Positions 36,875 through 46,244 of a stretch of 64,000 nt of DNA are shown here, piece by piece. The first letter of the stretch is position 1. Each line of letters opens with the position of its first letter. The stretch covers positions 1 to 64,000 of the forward strand of contig NZ_UGIB01000002.1 of NCBI RefSeq assembly GCF_900451005.1, in the 5' to 3' direction. The translations under genes and the position numbers were made by a program. The notes under the pieces are model-generated. The model ran no database searches. It was not told the DNA's origin and saw only the letters and a program-made list of their open reading frames with translations. This DNA comes from Helicobacter fennelliae. GTDB taxonomy: Bacteria > Campylobacterota > Campylobacteria > Campylobacterales > Helicobacteraceae.

Positions 36875-37435
36875 CTAGCTTTTGTTTTTTAACGCCTCAT
36901 TTGCGTATTTTTCGCCAAGTTCAAATGCTTTCTTATTGAGTTCTACGACTTTGGCAGGCACTTTGGAAATCATTGTTTGATAGACCAAATCTCTATCGAC
37001 ACAATGTGTGAAAGCCACCGTAACGCCAAGTGCGACGACTGATTGCGTAACGACATTGCCTACTTCTTCTTTGGCTATGGTGATGATAGGAATATGATAG
37101 ATTCTAAATTTTTGCTCATCTTGAGGTGTTGGCTTGACTAAATTTGGCTCAACGACAATGATCCCGCCATCTTTGACGCCACTTTTGAATTGATCGTAGC
37201 TTACTTGCGCGGTGGAGAGCATAAAGCTTATCTCCCCTTCGATTGCATACGGATATAAAATCTCTTTAGAATCTAGCAAAATATCGACTTTTGTAGGACC
37301 TCCACGCACTTGTGAAGTATAAGTAGAAGCCTGAATCCCATAGCCTCCTGCGCGGATTCTGGATTCTGCGAGAATCTCCCCTGCAAGCAAAACCCCTTGT
37401 CCTCCTACTCCTGTAAATCTAAGTTGCGCTTCCAT
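36875..37435 (-). CDS. oorC: 2-oxoglutarate:acceptor oxidoreductase, gamma subunit
   Basis: This 186-residue subunit has the signature T-G-V-G-G-Q-G-V-L-L-A-G-E-I-L near the N-terminus and S-T-Y-T-S-Q-V-R-G-G. This is the pyruvate/ketoisovalerate oxidoreductase gamma domain. It is the last gene of oorDABC, 3 bases after oorB. The complex oxidises 2-oxoglutarate to succinyl-CoA with ferredoxin- or flavodoxin-type acceptors and replaces 2-oxoglutarate dehydrogenase in the Helicobacter citric acid cycle. Confidence 0.94.
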   Translation of the reverse strand: MEAQLRFTGVGGQGVLLAGEILAESRIRAGGYGIQASTYTSQVRGGPTKVDILLDSKEILYPYAIEGEISFMLSTAQVSYDQFKSGVKDGGIIVVEPNLVKPTPQDEQKFRIYHIPIITIAKEEVGNVVTQSVVALGVTVAFTHCVDRDLVYQTMISKVPAKVVELNKKAFELGEKYANEALKNKS

Positions 37436-37438
37436 AAA

Positions 37439-38269
37439 TTAATGTCCTCCCTTTTTTTGCTGTGCTTTTTGGATGACTTCATCATACGCCTTGCAATACT
37501 CCATTTTGCTTGTATCATGCTTGAGGATTCCGGTTGGAAATTTGCCATTTTGCTCTTCTGGTGATAATTCATCAAACTTGCGCTTTGTCATAATTCGAGA
37601 ATCTATCCATTTGAGTGTCTGCACCGCTTCGCCCATTTTGTTTTTGCGCCCGAGATTGATATGGCAGTTGCTATGAATGTCAAAAAAGCTAAAGCCCTCA
37701 TGCTTAAAGCCTTCCAAAAATGCTTTCTCAATTCTTTTAGGATCAATTACAGATTCTCGTGCGATAAAAGTTGCTCCTGCCGCATCTGCGAGAGTGCATG
37801 GATTAAAATTATTATCGATATTGCCATATTGGGCTGTAACAGTCCACATTCCTTTTGGGGTTGTGGGCGAAGTTTGCGAGTTTGTCAAACCATAAATAAA
37901 ATTATTTACAAGCACAAAATTAATATCAATATTTCTCCTACACGCATGCATTGTGTGATTGCCACCGATAGCAAGCGCATCACCATCGCCACTAACGACA
38001 ATCACATGTTTATCAGGATTAGCAAGCTTTATACCTGTGGCATAAGCCACAGCGCGTCCATGTGTCGTATGCACAGTGTTGCAATTCACATAAGAGCTCA
38101 TTCGCCCACTGCAGCCAATCCCACTCACCAAACACACATCGTCCATTTTCCAGCCAAGCGCGTCAATCGTGCGGATTATGGATTTTAAAATCACACCATC
38201 GCCACAGCCCCAACACCAAAGTGTAGGCATTTTATCTGCACGCAAATATTCATCATAATTAAAAGCCAT
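37439..38269 (-). CDS. oorB: 2-oxoglutarate:acceptor oxidoreductase, beta subunit
   Basis: The subunit has about 276 residues from ATG 38269 (M-A-F-N-Y-D-E-Y-L). The thiamine-diphosphate region is visible: W-C-W-G-C-G-D-G near 18, S-G-I-G-C-S-G-R-M near 50, and the binding motif G-D-G-D-A-L-A-I-G-G-N-H near 97-108. I chose this start because AAGGAG lies 8 bases upstream, and the oorA stop is one base before the ATG. A longer reading to 38323 would overlap oorA by 53 bases and lacks conservation. It carries the catalytic thiamine cofactor. Confidence 0.94.
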   Translation of the reverse strand: MAFNYDEYLRADKMPTLWCWGCGDGVILKSIIRTIDALGWKMDDVCLVSGIGCSGRMSSYVNCNTVHTTHGRAVAYATGIKLANPDKHVIVVSGDGDALAIGGNHTMHACRRNIDINFVLVNNFIYGLTNSQTSPTTPKGMWTVTAQYGNIDNNFNPCTLADAAGATFIARESVIDPKRIEKAFLEGFKHEGFSFFDIHSNCHINLGRKNKMGEAVQTLKWIDSRIMTKRKFDELSPEEQNGKFPTGILKHDTSKMEYCKAYDEVIQKAQQKKGGH

Positions 38270-38270
38270 T

Positions 38271-39395
38271 TTATATCTCCTTAATTCGTTCAATGATCTG
38301 ATTTGGAGCGATACTTCGCCCATTTGCTTGCCCCATAAATTCTACCTTGCGCTCCAAAATCCGCTCGATTTCCTCAAGGTATTGTCCTTTATTGAGCTCG
38401 ATCACAATGATTTTTTGGTATTTTTTGCCTAATTCTTTGAGTCGTGTTTTGGGACTTGGCCAAATCGTGATAGGGCGAAATAACCCGACTTTTTTGCCCA
38501 TTGCCCGAAGATGAGGAATCGCCTCTTTGACTGCTAATGCACTCGATCCATACGCAATAACCACAATCTCTGCATCTTCTAGCTCAAATTCCTCATTTTG
38601 ACAAATGCTTGATTCTCTAGATTCTATTTTGTTAAACAATCGATCAATAAGAGCCTGCCCCATTTTCGCATCTTCTGTCGGAAAGCCTAGCGGTCCGTGA
38701 TGCAATCCTGTGATATGATAGCGATACCCTTTAAAAAATGGATTTAATATCGCCCCTTCATTTGCACCAACTTCATACGGCTTGTAGTCTTTTGGATCAC
38801 CGGTAAATACGCGACGATTGATGATATTTTTTTGCACTTCTTCCAAATCCGGAATGTAGGTTTTGCCATACATATGTCCTATGGTTTCGTCCATCATCAA
38901 AAATACCGGTGTCATCAGCTCTTCTGCCAAATTAAACGCACGCACTGTTTGTGTATAGGATTCTTCAAGGTTACCCGGAGCGATAGCCACAGATTTAAAA
39001 TCGCCATGTGTTGGGTGCTTCAAAAAGTTAATATCGCCTTGTGCTACGCGAGTTGGCATTCCTGTTGAGGGACCAGAGCGCATAACATCAGCAATCACCA
39101 AAGGAATCTCTGCCATAAATGCAAGCCCGATTTGCTCAACTTTAAGCGAAATGCCCGGTCCAGAACTTCCAGTCATCGCCTTAACCCCGCTCATAGAAGC
39201 ACCCAAAGAAACAGATATACCACTGATTTCATCTTCCATTTGGATAAATTTACCACCATATTGCGGAAGCAAAACGCTCATCTCATGCATAATATCAGAT
39301 GATGGCGTAATAGGATACCCACCATAAAATCTACAACCCACATCAATAGCCGCTTTTGCTACTAATTCATTTCCACCAGAAATCACTTCTCGCAT
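38271..39395 (-). CDS. oorA: 2-oxoglutarate:acceptor oxidoreductase, alpha subunit
   Basis: This 374-residue protein starts R-E-V-I-S-G-G-N-E-L-V, with the pyrimidine-binding Y-G-G-Y-P-I-T-P-S-S-D-I-M-H-E near 25 and G-A-S-M-S-G-V-K-A-M-T-G-S-S-G-P-G near 67. The C-terminal domain has the transketolase-like V-I-A-Y-G-S-S-A. It overlaps oorD by one base. With OorB it forms the oxidoreductase core; 2-oxoglutarate oxidation is essential in H. pylori. Confidence 0.94.
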   Translation of the reverse strand: MREVISGGNELVAKAAIDVGCRFYGGYPITPSSDIMHEMSVLLPQYGGKFIQMEDEISGISVSLGASMSGVKAMTGSSGPGISLKVEQIGLAFMAEIPLVIADVMRSGPSTGMPTRVAQGDINFLKHPTHGDFKSVAIAPGNLEESYTQTVRAFNLAEELMTPVFLMMDETIGHMYGKTYIPDLEEVQKNIINRRVFTGDPKDYKPYEVGANEGAILNPFFKGYRYHITGLHHGPLGFPTEDAKMGQALIDRLFNKIESRESSICQNEEFELEDAEIVVIAYGSSALAVKEAIPHLRAMGKKVGLFRPITIWPSPKTRLKELGKKYQKIIVIELNKGQYLEEIERILERKVEFMGQANGRSIAPNQIIERIKEI

Positions 39396-39721
39396 TATTC
39401 TTCCTTTTTATCAATAATCATAAAATTGTTTTCCCGAACTTTTTGGGCTCTTTCTTGGGCTTCTTGAGTGAGTTTTGCAAATTTAAACTCTTTCCTATCG
39501 GCAACATAAATTGCAAAATCTGGACAATGCAATTCGCATTCGCAACACCCTATGCAGCTCTCTGGGTGAGCGACCTCAATGACTTTCCCCAAAACCTTAT
39601 GGTGATCCAATCTCATTCCCAAAACTCCCGCAGGGCAACGAGAAACACATATATCACAAGCTTTACATCGTGTCTCATTGACCCACACAGGCGTTTTATC
39701 TGGAGCAATCATATTTGACAT
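39395..39721 (-). CDS. oorD: 2-oxoglutarate:acceptor oxidoreductase, delta (ferredoxin-like) subunit
   Basis: This 108-residue iron-sulfur subunit has two four-cysteine motifs: C-K-A-C-D-I-C-V-S-R-C-P (about 18-29) and C-I-G-C-C-E-C-E-L-H-C-P (about 56-67). Each probably holds a 4Fe-4S cluster that carries electrons from the catalytic subunits. It is the first gene of the oor operon. An AAAGGAG site precedes the ATG, so the operon promoter lies in the 39722-40107 spacer. Confidence 0.93.
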   Translation of the reverse strand: MSNMIAPDKTPVWVNETRCKACDICVSRCPAGVLGMRLDHHKVLGKVIEVAHPESCIGCCECELHCPDFAIYVADRKEFKFAKLTQEAQERAQKVRENNFMIIDKKEE

Positions 39722-40107
39722 TTTGTCTCCTTTAATTCCTTTGTTGTGCTTTGCAATTTAGATTCTGCATTATGCCAAAATACAAGCAGAATCTAAAAAT
39801 CCTAAGATTATACTCAAACTTCCTATTTATTTGCATTAACAATGCAAGTTTGATACAAAACTACTTAAAGCCACCTTATTTAGTAAAATATTTTTTTACC
39901 TTTTAGAGATTTTAGATTCTCGTTTGGAATTTAGATTTTGCATTATTTATGGTTTGAGTGTTGCGAAGTGATTATGGATTCTATGAGTGTATAAAGTTTA
40001 TGTGATTTTTATAAAACATAAAGTAAAATCCAAATTTTTATGTGCGTTTAAAGCACCAAATAAAAATCAAGTTAAACCAAACAAAAATAAAAAATTAAGG
40101 AGAGCGT
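39722..40107. other. Non-coding spacer between oorD and the ICMT-like gene
   Basis: These 386 bases hold no gene I can support. The spacer is AT-rich and carries several copies of the word AGATTCT/AGAATCT, including a converging pair at 39760-39798. It must contain the promoter for oorDABC on the minus strand and one for the plus-strand methyltransferase gene, but no -10 stands out. A clear AAGGAG site at 40098-40103 belongs to the latter. Confidence 0.5.
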
Positions 40108-40673
40108 ATGACTTTGCAAAAATCTTTAATTGCAGAGGGTGATTTTCTGTTTCGATACAGAAGTTATTTGCCTTTGGTGATGATTCCTTTGCTTCTTTTG
40201 AGTGTGTATTTTTATGGTTCGCCTTTATTTGAGAGTGATCCTAAAGGCGATAGTGGCGGTATTGTCGGGGGGGGGGGGCAATTTATAACATTCCTCTAAT
40301 TGTTACAGCTCTTGTAGTTGGGCTTTTGGGGCAGACTATACGCACTCTTGTCGCAGGTGTCGTCCCAGCAGGCACTTCCATAAAAGGCACCAAAGCCCAA
40401 GAAGCAGTCAGTCTCAATACCACAGGGCTATATTCTGTATGTAGAAATCCCCTCTATTTAGGCAATTTTTTTATGATGCTTAGCCCTGTGATTTTGAGTG
40501 GCAATTTTCTTTTTATCCTTGTTTTTGTTCTAGCATTTTGGCTGTATTATGAGCGAATCGTGAGTGCTGAAGAGGCGTTTTTGACACAAAAATTTAGAGA
40601 GGAATACCTAACTTTGCCAATCAAACTTCTTGCTTTATACCATCGTTTAAAAACTTCAAAAAAGCAGCCCTAG
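40108..40673 (+). CDS. Phase-variable isoprenylcysteine/phospholipid methyltransferase-like membrane protein (frame off)
   Basis: A protein of about 188 residues is split by a G12 tract at 40267-40278. The N-terminal part (starting M-T-L-Q-K-S-L at 40108, AAGGAG upstream) stops at 40299. The remainder reads from the tract in another frame as A-I-Y-N-I-P-L-I-V-T-A-L-V, includes C-R-N-P-L-Y-L-G-N-F-F (the SAM-binding signature of ICMT/PEMT-like methyltransferases) and ends at 40673. Ten or thirteen Gs would join both parts; twelve puts the gene off. Several membrane segments are present. Such enzymes methylate lipids or prenylated groups; the substrate here is unknown. It neighbours a decayed glycosyltransferase. 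Confidence 0.75.
40267..40278 (+). repeat. Poly-G12 contingency tract
   Basis: Twelve consecutive G residues lie within the ICMT-like gene. Length 3n (12) gives a premature stop at 40299; length 3n+1 (10 or 13) joins the methyltransferase halves. It is therefore a likely slipped-strand on/off switch, currently off. Confidence 0.9.
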
Positions 40674-40709
40674 AATTTAGCTTCAAATCTATACTAAGAC
40701 GCGATATAA

Positions 40710-40895
40710 CGCTTTTGTGGATCAGGCACATCTTTGTTTGTGCTTCATTATGGCATTGTTTTGATTCTGACAAAAGGCGATTTTGTCGCTCCTAATTGTA
40801 TTTTGACGATATTTTTTGTGATAAGTTTTGCAAATTTCCTTATCTGTTGCTTTATCAAAAAACACACTAAGATTTTAGATGTCAAAGGTCGCTAA
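40710..40895 (+). pseudogene. Possible remnant of a membrane acyltransferase-like gene
   Basis: A 61-codon open stretch without an ATG runs from 40710 to TAA at 40893-40895. It encodes hydrophobic segments, L-F-V-L-H-Y-G-I-V-L-I-L and I-F-F-V-I-S-F-A-N-F-L-I-C-C-F, ending in a basic tail. The L-H-Y-G pattern loosely recalls the last membrane segments of acyltransferase-3 proteins. There is no start and no partner frame upstream. It may be a gene end left by decay, or chance. Confidence 0.25.
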
Positions 40896-40941
40896 GATTT
40901 GCAACATAGACTAGATTTACTTGCAATAATAACAAAATTTA

Positions 40942-42080
40942 TCACAATCCTAGAATCTCGCAGATTTTTGCACAGATTTTTTGGCTTTGAGAATCTATTT
41001 TGGCTTGAGATTCTGTGCTTTGGTTTTGTGTGATTGGGTGAAAATCCTCAAGCCGCAGTAAATGCGCGTGCGGATAAAATATGCTTGCAGGAGATTCTAG
41101 TCTGCCCCAATGCCAGTCAAAATATTTTGGCAAAAGCACAAAAGTAGGCACGCCAACGCAAAGTGCCAAATGCGCGATCGCGCTATCAATGCAAACAAGC
41201 AAATCCACTTCTTTGAGCGCCTTGTAAGTATCGAGCCAATCGCTAAATTTCAAGCCACAATCCACAATGCCTGCTTTGTGTAATTGCTCTTGCTATTTTT
41301 TTGTCTGAGCCCCCCACCCAATCGCATTTTTGGGCACTTGAAAGGAGAGAAGCTCAATGTGTGAATCGGGCAAAAATTTTAACATATCAAGCAAAAATGT
41401 GAGTGAGAGATTTCTTGAACGGAAATCGTTATAATCAAGCTCCGTATCCCAAAAAAGCGCGATTTTTTTGTGTGATTTGTGGTGCTTTGGGGGTTTTGGC
41501 TTGATTTTATGCTTGAGTTTGTGCAAGAATTTATATTAGATTCTATATTGGAATCCATATTAAATTCTGCGTTGGATTCTGCGCGAGATTCTGTATGAGA
41601 TTTTGAGGGTCTTTTAGATTCTCAAAGCATTCGCACAAAACTTCAAGCACTTGGGGCTTGAATACAGATTCTAGCGCACTAGAATCTAGCGCGCTTGTGT
41701 GAGAGTTAAGATTCTCACAGATTTCGCACGCTTTGTCATATATGCCATTTAGTGCGTAAGCTTTGGCAAGGCAGAGTGCGTGAAAAGCCGAAGGGTCGCA
41801 CTCATAAGCAAGAGTGCAAAGTTGCAATGCGCTTTGAGCGTTTTTACACAAAAGCGCGCACAGACTGGCAAACTCGATAATCTCTTGAGATTCTACTTGT
41901 GCTTGATTTGGTGTGTTGTCTCTGCTTTCTGTTATGGTTTTTGATGTGTTTTTTGTCATAAGGCATTTGTCCTGTAAGCACTTGCTTTGCAAGCTCTAAA
42001 CCCTGCGCGTAGTCTCCTGCTATAAGCGCACAAAGGACGCCATCACGCACTTTGCGCACTTCTTTTGCCACCGCTTCCAT
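40942..42080 (-). pseudogene. TPR-containing glycosyltransferase-like gene, multiply disrupted
   Basis: Four minus-strand pieces can be read as one gene. An N-terminal piece from ATG 42080 (E-V-R-K-V-R-D-G-V-L-C-A-L-I) is followed in another frame by TPR-like helices (about 41940-41600). A third-frame block then carries K-I-A-L-F-W-D-T-E-L-D-Y-N-D-F-R, and, after an in-frame TAG (41293-41295), the C-terminal L-L-V-C-I-D-S-A-I-A-H-L-A-L-C-V-G-V-P-T-F-V-L-L. The last part is the nucleotide-sugar-binding end seen in TPR/GT-B (GT9- or GT41-like) proteins. At least two frameshifts and one nonsense codon are present, so this is decay rather than simple phase variation. Confidence 0.65.
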
Positions 42081-42384
42081 CGCCTTATTTGGTATTTACT
42101 CTCCTTATTTTGATTTGTCGCCTTATCGTTTTTATCGTTTTGTCGCGCCCATCTGCCTAATCACACATACCTAAATTGCGCTTCTATGCAGACTTTTATT
42201 ATTTGTTTGGGCTTGTGTAGCAAAATCCGTGCCTTTAGAATCTGCTTTAAGCTAGAATGTGCTAAGATTGCGATTTTAGATTCTCTGACTTTAGAGTGGG
42301 ATTTTGCTTAGTGGTAATTTTGGCAGAATCCGCAATTTGCAACAATATAAAAATATTTTGAGTTTAAAGATTTTGGGAGGCAGT
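42081..42384. other. Spacer upstream of guaA
   Basis: This 304-base region separates the glycosyltransferase pseudogene from the chosen guaA start. I see no gene. It contains AGATTCT words (e.g. near 42269) and an upstream in-frame extension of guaA without conserved residues (from 42304). A GGGAGG ribosome site at 42375-42380 fixes the guaA ATG at 42385. Confidence 0.5.
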
Positions 42385-44115
42385 ATGAATACACAAATTT
42401 TGGTGCTTGACTTTGGCAGTCAATACACGCAGCTTATCGCGCGTAGGCTTAGAGAATGCGGAATCTACACAGAGATAATGCCCTATAATGCAAGCATAGA
42501 ATCTATCCGCGCTAAACGCGCACGCGGGCTAATACTTAGCGGCGGACCTGCAAGCGTGTATGAGGAGAATGCCTACAAGCTAGATTCTGCGATTTTCACA
42601 CTGGGCGTGCCAATCCTTGGAATCTGCTATGGTATGCAGTATATCGCACATTTTTTTGGCGGAAGTGTGGTAAGGGCAGAGGCACAGGAGTTTGGCAAAG
42701 CGGTTTTAGAAATTGCGGATTTAAATTTGGCGTTGTTTAAGGGTGTAAAGCAAGATTCTATCGTGTGGATGAGCCACGCGGATAAGGTGGAGTCTCTACC
42801 TAGCGGCTTTGTGGAATTAGCTAAAAGTGGAAATACGCATTATTGTGCTATCGCGGACTTTAAACGAAATGTATATGCTTTGCAGTTTCACCCAGAAGTC
42901 GTGCATAGTGAGTGTGGCGGAGAGATTTTGCGGAATTTTGCTGTGGGGATTTGTGGGGCAGATACAAGCTGGAATATGCGGAATTTTGCGGAAAGTGAGA
43001 TTGCAAAACTGCGTGAAAAAGTGCTTGGGGATTCTAAAAAAGTGGATTCTAAGCCAACGCAAGAAAATCTACAAGAAAAAGGGTTAGATTCTAATGCGGA
43101 AGGATTTTGTGATGATTTTAAGGGTTGTGCAGATTTTGAAGCAAGGAGTTTATTAAACATAAATGACGAAGCTACAAAATCAAACTCCCTTAAAAGCACG
43201 CAAAAGCCAACGCAGAAAGTGTTGTGTGCTGTGAGTGGGGGCGTAGATTCTAGCGTGGTAGCCATACTTCTTTATCGTGCCATAGGGGAGAATCTTATCC
43301 CTGTTTTTGTGGATACTGGGCTTTTAAGAAAGGGGGAGAGAGAAGCGGTAGAAGCGATGTTTAAAGAGAATCTAAAAGTGCCTTTGATTGTAGCAGACGC
43401 AAAAGAGCTATTTTTAGGAAGGTTAAAGGGTGTTACAGAGCCTGAGCAAAAGCGAAAAATAATTGGTGAAACCTTCATAGAAGTCTTTGAAGCTGAGGCT
43501 AAAAAGCACAACACAAAAGGTGAAATAAAATTCCTAGCACAAGGCACACTCTACCCTGATGTGATTGAATCTGTGAGCGTGAAAGGTCCTAGCAAAACGA
43601 TAAAAAGCCACCATAATGTCGGCGGACTGCCTGAATGGATGAAGTTTGAGTTAATCGAGCCTTTAAGAGAGCTTTTTAAGGACGAGGTAAGGGCGTTAGG
43701 CAGAGAATTAGGAATGCCTGAATCTATGCTTATGAGGCACCCTTTCCCCGGACCCGGACTTGCCATACGCATTATGGGCGAGGTGAATGCGGCGGATTTA
43801 GAGCTATTGAAAGAAGCGGATTCTATCTTTATAGAAGAGCTGCATAAATGGGGTTTGTATGATAGCGTGTGGCAGGCATTTTGTGTGCTTTTAAATGTGC
43901 GAAGTGTGGGCGTAATGGGCGATAACCGCACTTATGATAATACTATTTGTGTAAGAGCCGTGGAAGCACAAGATGGAATGACAGCGACTTTTTCGCATCT
44001 GCCCTATGAGCTACTAGAAAATATCAGCCGCAGGATAATTAATGAAGTCTCAGGCATAAACCGCGTGGTGTATGATATAAGCTCTAAACCGCCTGCTACG
44101 ATAGAGTGGGAGTAG
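42385..44115 (+). CDS. guaA: GMP synthase (glutamine-hydrolysing)
   Basis: The enzyme has about 576 residues. Its class I glutamine amidotransferase domain (1-190) contains the nucleophile in G-I-C-Y-G-M-Q and the H-P-E pair in Q-F-H-P-E-V. The ATP-pyrophosphatase domain has S-G-G-V-D-S-S (about 283-289), and the dimerisation domain ends in K-P-P-A-T-I-E-W-E. It converts XMP to GMP. I chose ATG 42385 because of the GGGAGG site and because residues start [13 protein letters not shown] as in the family. Unusual: about 62 polar residues (216-277) are inserted at the domain junction, where other GuaA proteins have a short linker. Confidence 0.95.
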   Translation: MNTQILVLDFGSQYTQLIARRLRECGIYTEIMPYNASIESIRAKRARGLILSGGPASVYEENAYKLDSAIFTLGVPILGICYGMQYIAHFFGGSVVRAEAQEFGKAVLEIADLNLALFKGVKQDSIVWMSHADKVESLPSGFVELAKSGNTHYCAIADFKRNVYALQFHPEVVHSECGGEILRNFAVGICGADTSWNMRNFAESEIAKLREKVLGDSKKVDSKPTQENLQEKGLDSNAEGFCDDFKGCADFEARSLLNINDEATKSNSLKSTQKPTQKVLCAVSGGVDSSVVAILLYRAIGENLIPVFVDTGLLRKGEREAVEAMFKENLKVPLIVADAKELFLGRLKGVTEPEQKRKIIGETFIEVFEAEAKKHNTKGEIKFLAQGTLYPDVIESVSVKGPSKTIKSHHNVGGLPEWMKFELIEPLRELFKDEVRALGRELGMPESMLMRHPFPGPGLAIRIMGEVNAADLELLKEADSIFIEELHKWGLYDSVWQAFCVLLNVRSVGVMGDNRTYDNTICVRAVEAQDGMTATFSHLPYELLENISRRIINEVSGINRVVYDISSKPPATIEWE

Positions 44116-44128
44116 GGGAAGGTTAAGC

Positions 44129-44959
44129 ATGAGAAATAGATTGGATTTTGAAAAATTTATAACTACCTTAAGGTCTAGTAATAGAACCCTATCTTTTTAT
44201 GTAGATTGGCAAAAGTGTTTAAAAAATCGTGATGAAATAAGCATTTCTTTAAATCATCTAAATTTTTTACTTGGCAAAGAAAAAACTGAGTTAAAACAAA
44301 ATATAACAACGCTTTTTAAAGAATATCCAAAGGCGTTTGAGTGCTTGCATATTATTTTGTCTGTGCGAGATGAAAAGGATATTTTATTTGATGAATTTGG
44401 CAGACAAAGAGCTTTAAATTCTTATTTTTCTAGTATAGAAGGAATTTATACTTTTATTTGCGAAAGTGGCTTAGCTGAAATATTTGCAGATAAAAAAATC
44501 AAAGATTTAAATGATTTTGTCTTCGGTATAGAAGTAGGACTTGATAGCAATGCACGCAAACAACGAAGTGGTAAAATTATGGAAAACCTCATCGCACAAA
44601 TTTTTACAAAGGCTAATTTATATTTTAAAGAACAAGTAAATATTAAAGATTTTTCAGATTTACACAAGGCTTTTGGTGATGATATTAAAAAATTTGATTT
44701 TGTAATTTTTGCAGAACAAAAAAGTTATTTTATAGAATGTAACTTTTATTCTGTTGGTGGAAGCAAACTCAATGAAACTTCAAGAGCCTATCAAGATTTA
44801 GCCCCTAAATTTGAGAATTTTTCAAATTATGAATTTATTTGGATAACTGATGGGCGAGGTTGGTTATCAGCCAAAAACAAACTTCAAGAAGCCTATAAAA
44901 GTGTAGAAATTTATAATCTTAACAATATACAAGATTTTATCTCAAAGATAAAAAAATGA
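44129..44959 (+). CDS. DpnII-family type II restriction endonuclease (predicted GATC)
   Basis: This 276-residue protein matches the DpnII/MboI/HpyIII restriction enzyme family. The block G-I-E-V-G-L-D-S-N-A-R-K-Q-R-S-G (about 132-147) is the family signature. The later F-D-F-V-I-F-A-E-Q-K-S-Y-F-I-E-C-N-F-Y carries the PD-(D/E)xK-type catalytic residues. It would cut unmethylated GATC. The downstream methyltransferase start overlaps its end by 4 bases. The region is AT-richer than flanking genes, consistent with horizontal gain between guaA and the hydrolase gene. Confidence 0.85.
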   Translation: MRNRLDFEKFITTLRSSNRTLSFYVDWQKCLKNRDEISISLNHLNFLLGKEKTELKQNITTLFKEYPKAFECLHIILSVRDEKDILFDEFGRQRALNSYFSSIEGIYTFICESGLAEIFADKKIKDLNDFVFGIEVGLDSNARKQRSGKIMENLIAQIFTKANLYFKEQVNIKDFSDLHKAFGDDIKKFDFVIFAEQKSYFIECNFYSVGGSKLNETSRAYQDLAPKFENFSNYEFIWITDGRGWLSAKNKLQEAYKSVEIYNLNNIQDFISKIKK

Positions 44960-45804
44960 CAGCTCCTCAAATTAATTTTAAACCCCCAACCTTTGAAAGT
45001 AAAGACAAACAATTTATCCTTTATCAAGGCGATTGCAACGAGTTTTTACCAAAGTTTAAAGGAGAATTTGACTTGCTTTTTGCTGATCCGCCTTATTTTC
45101 TTTCAAATGATGGCTTAAGCATTCAAAGTGGCAAAATTGTAAGTGTTAATAAGGGCGAGTGGGATAAGGAGGCAAGTATTAGTGATATTGATGAGTTTAA
45201 CACGCAGTGGATACAAAATGCTAAAACCGCCCTAAAAGATACAGGAAGTTTGCTTATAAGCGGAACTTATCATAATATCTTTTCGCTTGGTAGAGTCTTG
45301 CAAAAGCTTGATTTTAAGATTTTAAATATTATCACTTGGCAAAAGACTAATCCTCCACCAAATTTTAGCTGTCGCTATCTGACACACTCAACCGAGCAAA
45401 TTATTTGGGCGAGAAAATCAGCCAAACACAAACATATTTTTAATTATGATTTGCTGAAAAAACTTAATAATGACAAACAAATGCGTGATGTTTGGGCTTT
45501 TCCCGCGATTGCTCCTTGGGAGAAAATAAATGGCAAACACCCTACTCAAAAGCCTTTAGCTTTACTTGTCCGCCTTCTTTTAATGGCAAGTAATACAAAC
45601 TCGCTCACAGGCGATCCTTTTAGTGGCAGTGCGAGCACAGGCATAGCGGCAAATCTCTTGGGACGAAAATTTATAGGCTTTGAAAAAGAAAGCGAGTTTG
45701 TAAAAATCTCGGTGGCAAGAAAACTGGAGCTTGAAAAAAATAGTGAAATGATGAAAAATAAAATAAGAGATATAAAATTCTTGCAAAATTTGGGCTTGTT
45801 TTGA
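44956..45804 (+). CDS. DNA adenine methyltransferase of the DpnII-type system (DpnA/M.HpyIII-like)
   Basis: This 282-residue beta-class N6-adenine methyltransferase has the catalytic D-P-P-Y motif early (about residues 45-48, A-D-P-P-Y-F-L-S). The SAM-binding F-S-G-S-A-S-T-G-I-A-A motif comes late, at about 223-233, after H-P-T-Q-K-P. It would methylate adenine in GATC and protect the host from the adjacent endonuclease. The ATG overlaps the endonuclease stop by 4 bases, and its own stop overlaps the TTG start of a GNAT gene, so three genes are translationally linked. Confidence 0.88.
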   Translation: MTAPQINFKPPTFESKDKQFILYQGDCNEFLPKFKGEFDLLFADPPYFLSNDGLSIQSGKIVSVNKGEWDKEASISDIDEFNTQWIQNAKTALKDTGSLLISGTYHNIFSLGRVLQKLDFKILNIITWQKTNPPPNFSCRYLTHSTEQIIWARKSAKHKHIFNYDLLKKLNNDKQMRDVWAFPAIAPWEKINGKHPTQKPLALLVRLLLMASNTNSLTGDPFSGSASTGIAANLLGRKFIGFEKESEFVKISVARKLELEKNSEMMKNKIRDIKFLQNLGLF

Positions 45805-46244
45805 AACTTAAAAACTACAATAGCTCTTATCACGAGGCTTTGCTAGGCTTGTTTTATAATACTCTTAAAAATGTAAATATTAAAGATTATAGTAAAGAGC
45901 AGATTTTAGCGTGGGCTAAAGCTCTTAATGTCCAAGAATTTGATATAAAACTCAAGCAAAATCACACTCTCATAGCCTGTAAAGATAGAGAAATTCTAGG
46001 TTTTGCAAGTATGAAAATACAAGATGATTTTGCTTTGCTTGAGTATCTTTTCATCTCTTATAAGCACCAAAGACAAGGCATAGCAAGTTTGCTTTGTGAA
46101 AATGTAGAAAGCAAGATAAAAACTCCTATCATCACTTATGCTTCACTTAGTGCAAAGGGCTTTTTTGAAAAAAGAGGTTATATGTGCTTAAAAGAAAATA
46201 AGGTGCAAAGAAGTGGCATTGAACTTGTAAATTTCACTATGTAA
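45801..46244 (+). CDS. GNAT-family N-acetyltransferase coupled to the restriction-modification operon
   Basis: This 147-residue protein has the GNAT core: L-L-E-Y-L-F-I-S-Y-K-H-Q-R-Q-G-I-A-S-L-L (about 82-101) contains the acetyl-CoA-binding Q/R-x-x-G-x-A/G motif, and F-F-E-K-R-G-Y lies near the end. Translation starts at TTG 45801, overlapping the TGA of the methyltransferase. The substrate is unknown. A small GNAT as the third gene of a DpnII-type operon is unusual. It could be a passenger, or act on the enzyme or a small molecule. Confidence 0.78.
   Translation: MKLKNYNSSYHEALLGLFYNTLKNVNIKDYSKEQILAWAKALNVQEFDIKLKQNHTLIACKDREILGFASMKIQDDFALLEYLFISYKHQRQGIASLLCENVESKIKTPIITYASLSAKGFFEKRGYMCLKENKVQRSGIELVNFTM

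Noticed and set aside
37661-38188. Plus-strand frame opposite oorB (175 codons).
   Set aside because: It is a shadow of the highly conserved oorB frame.
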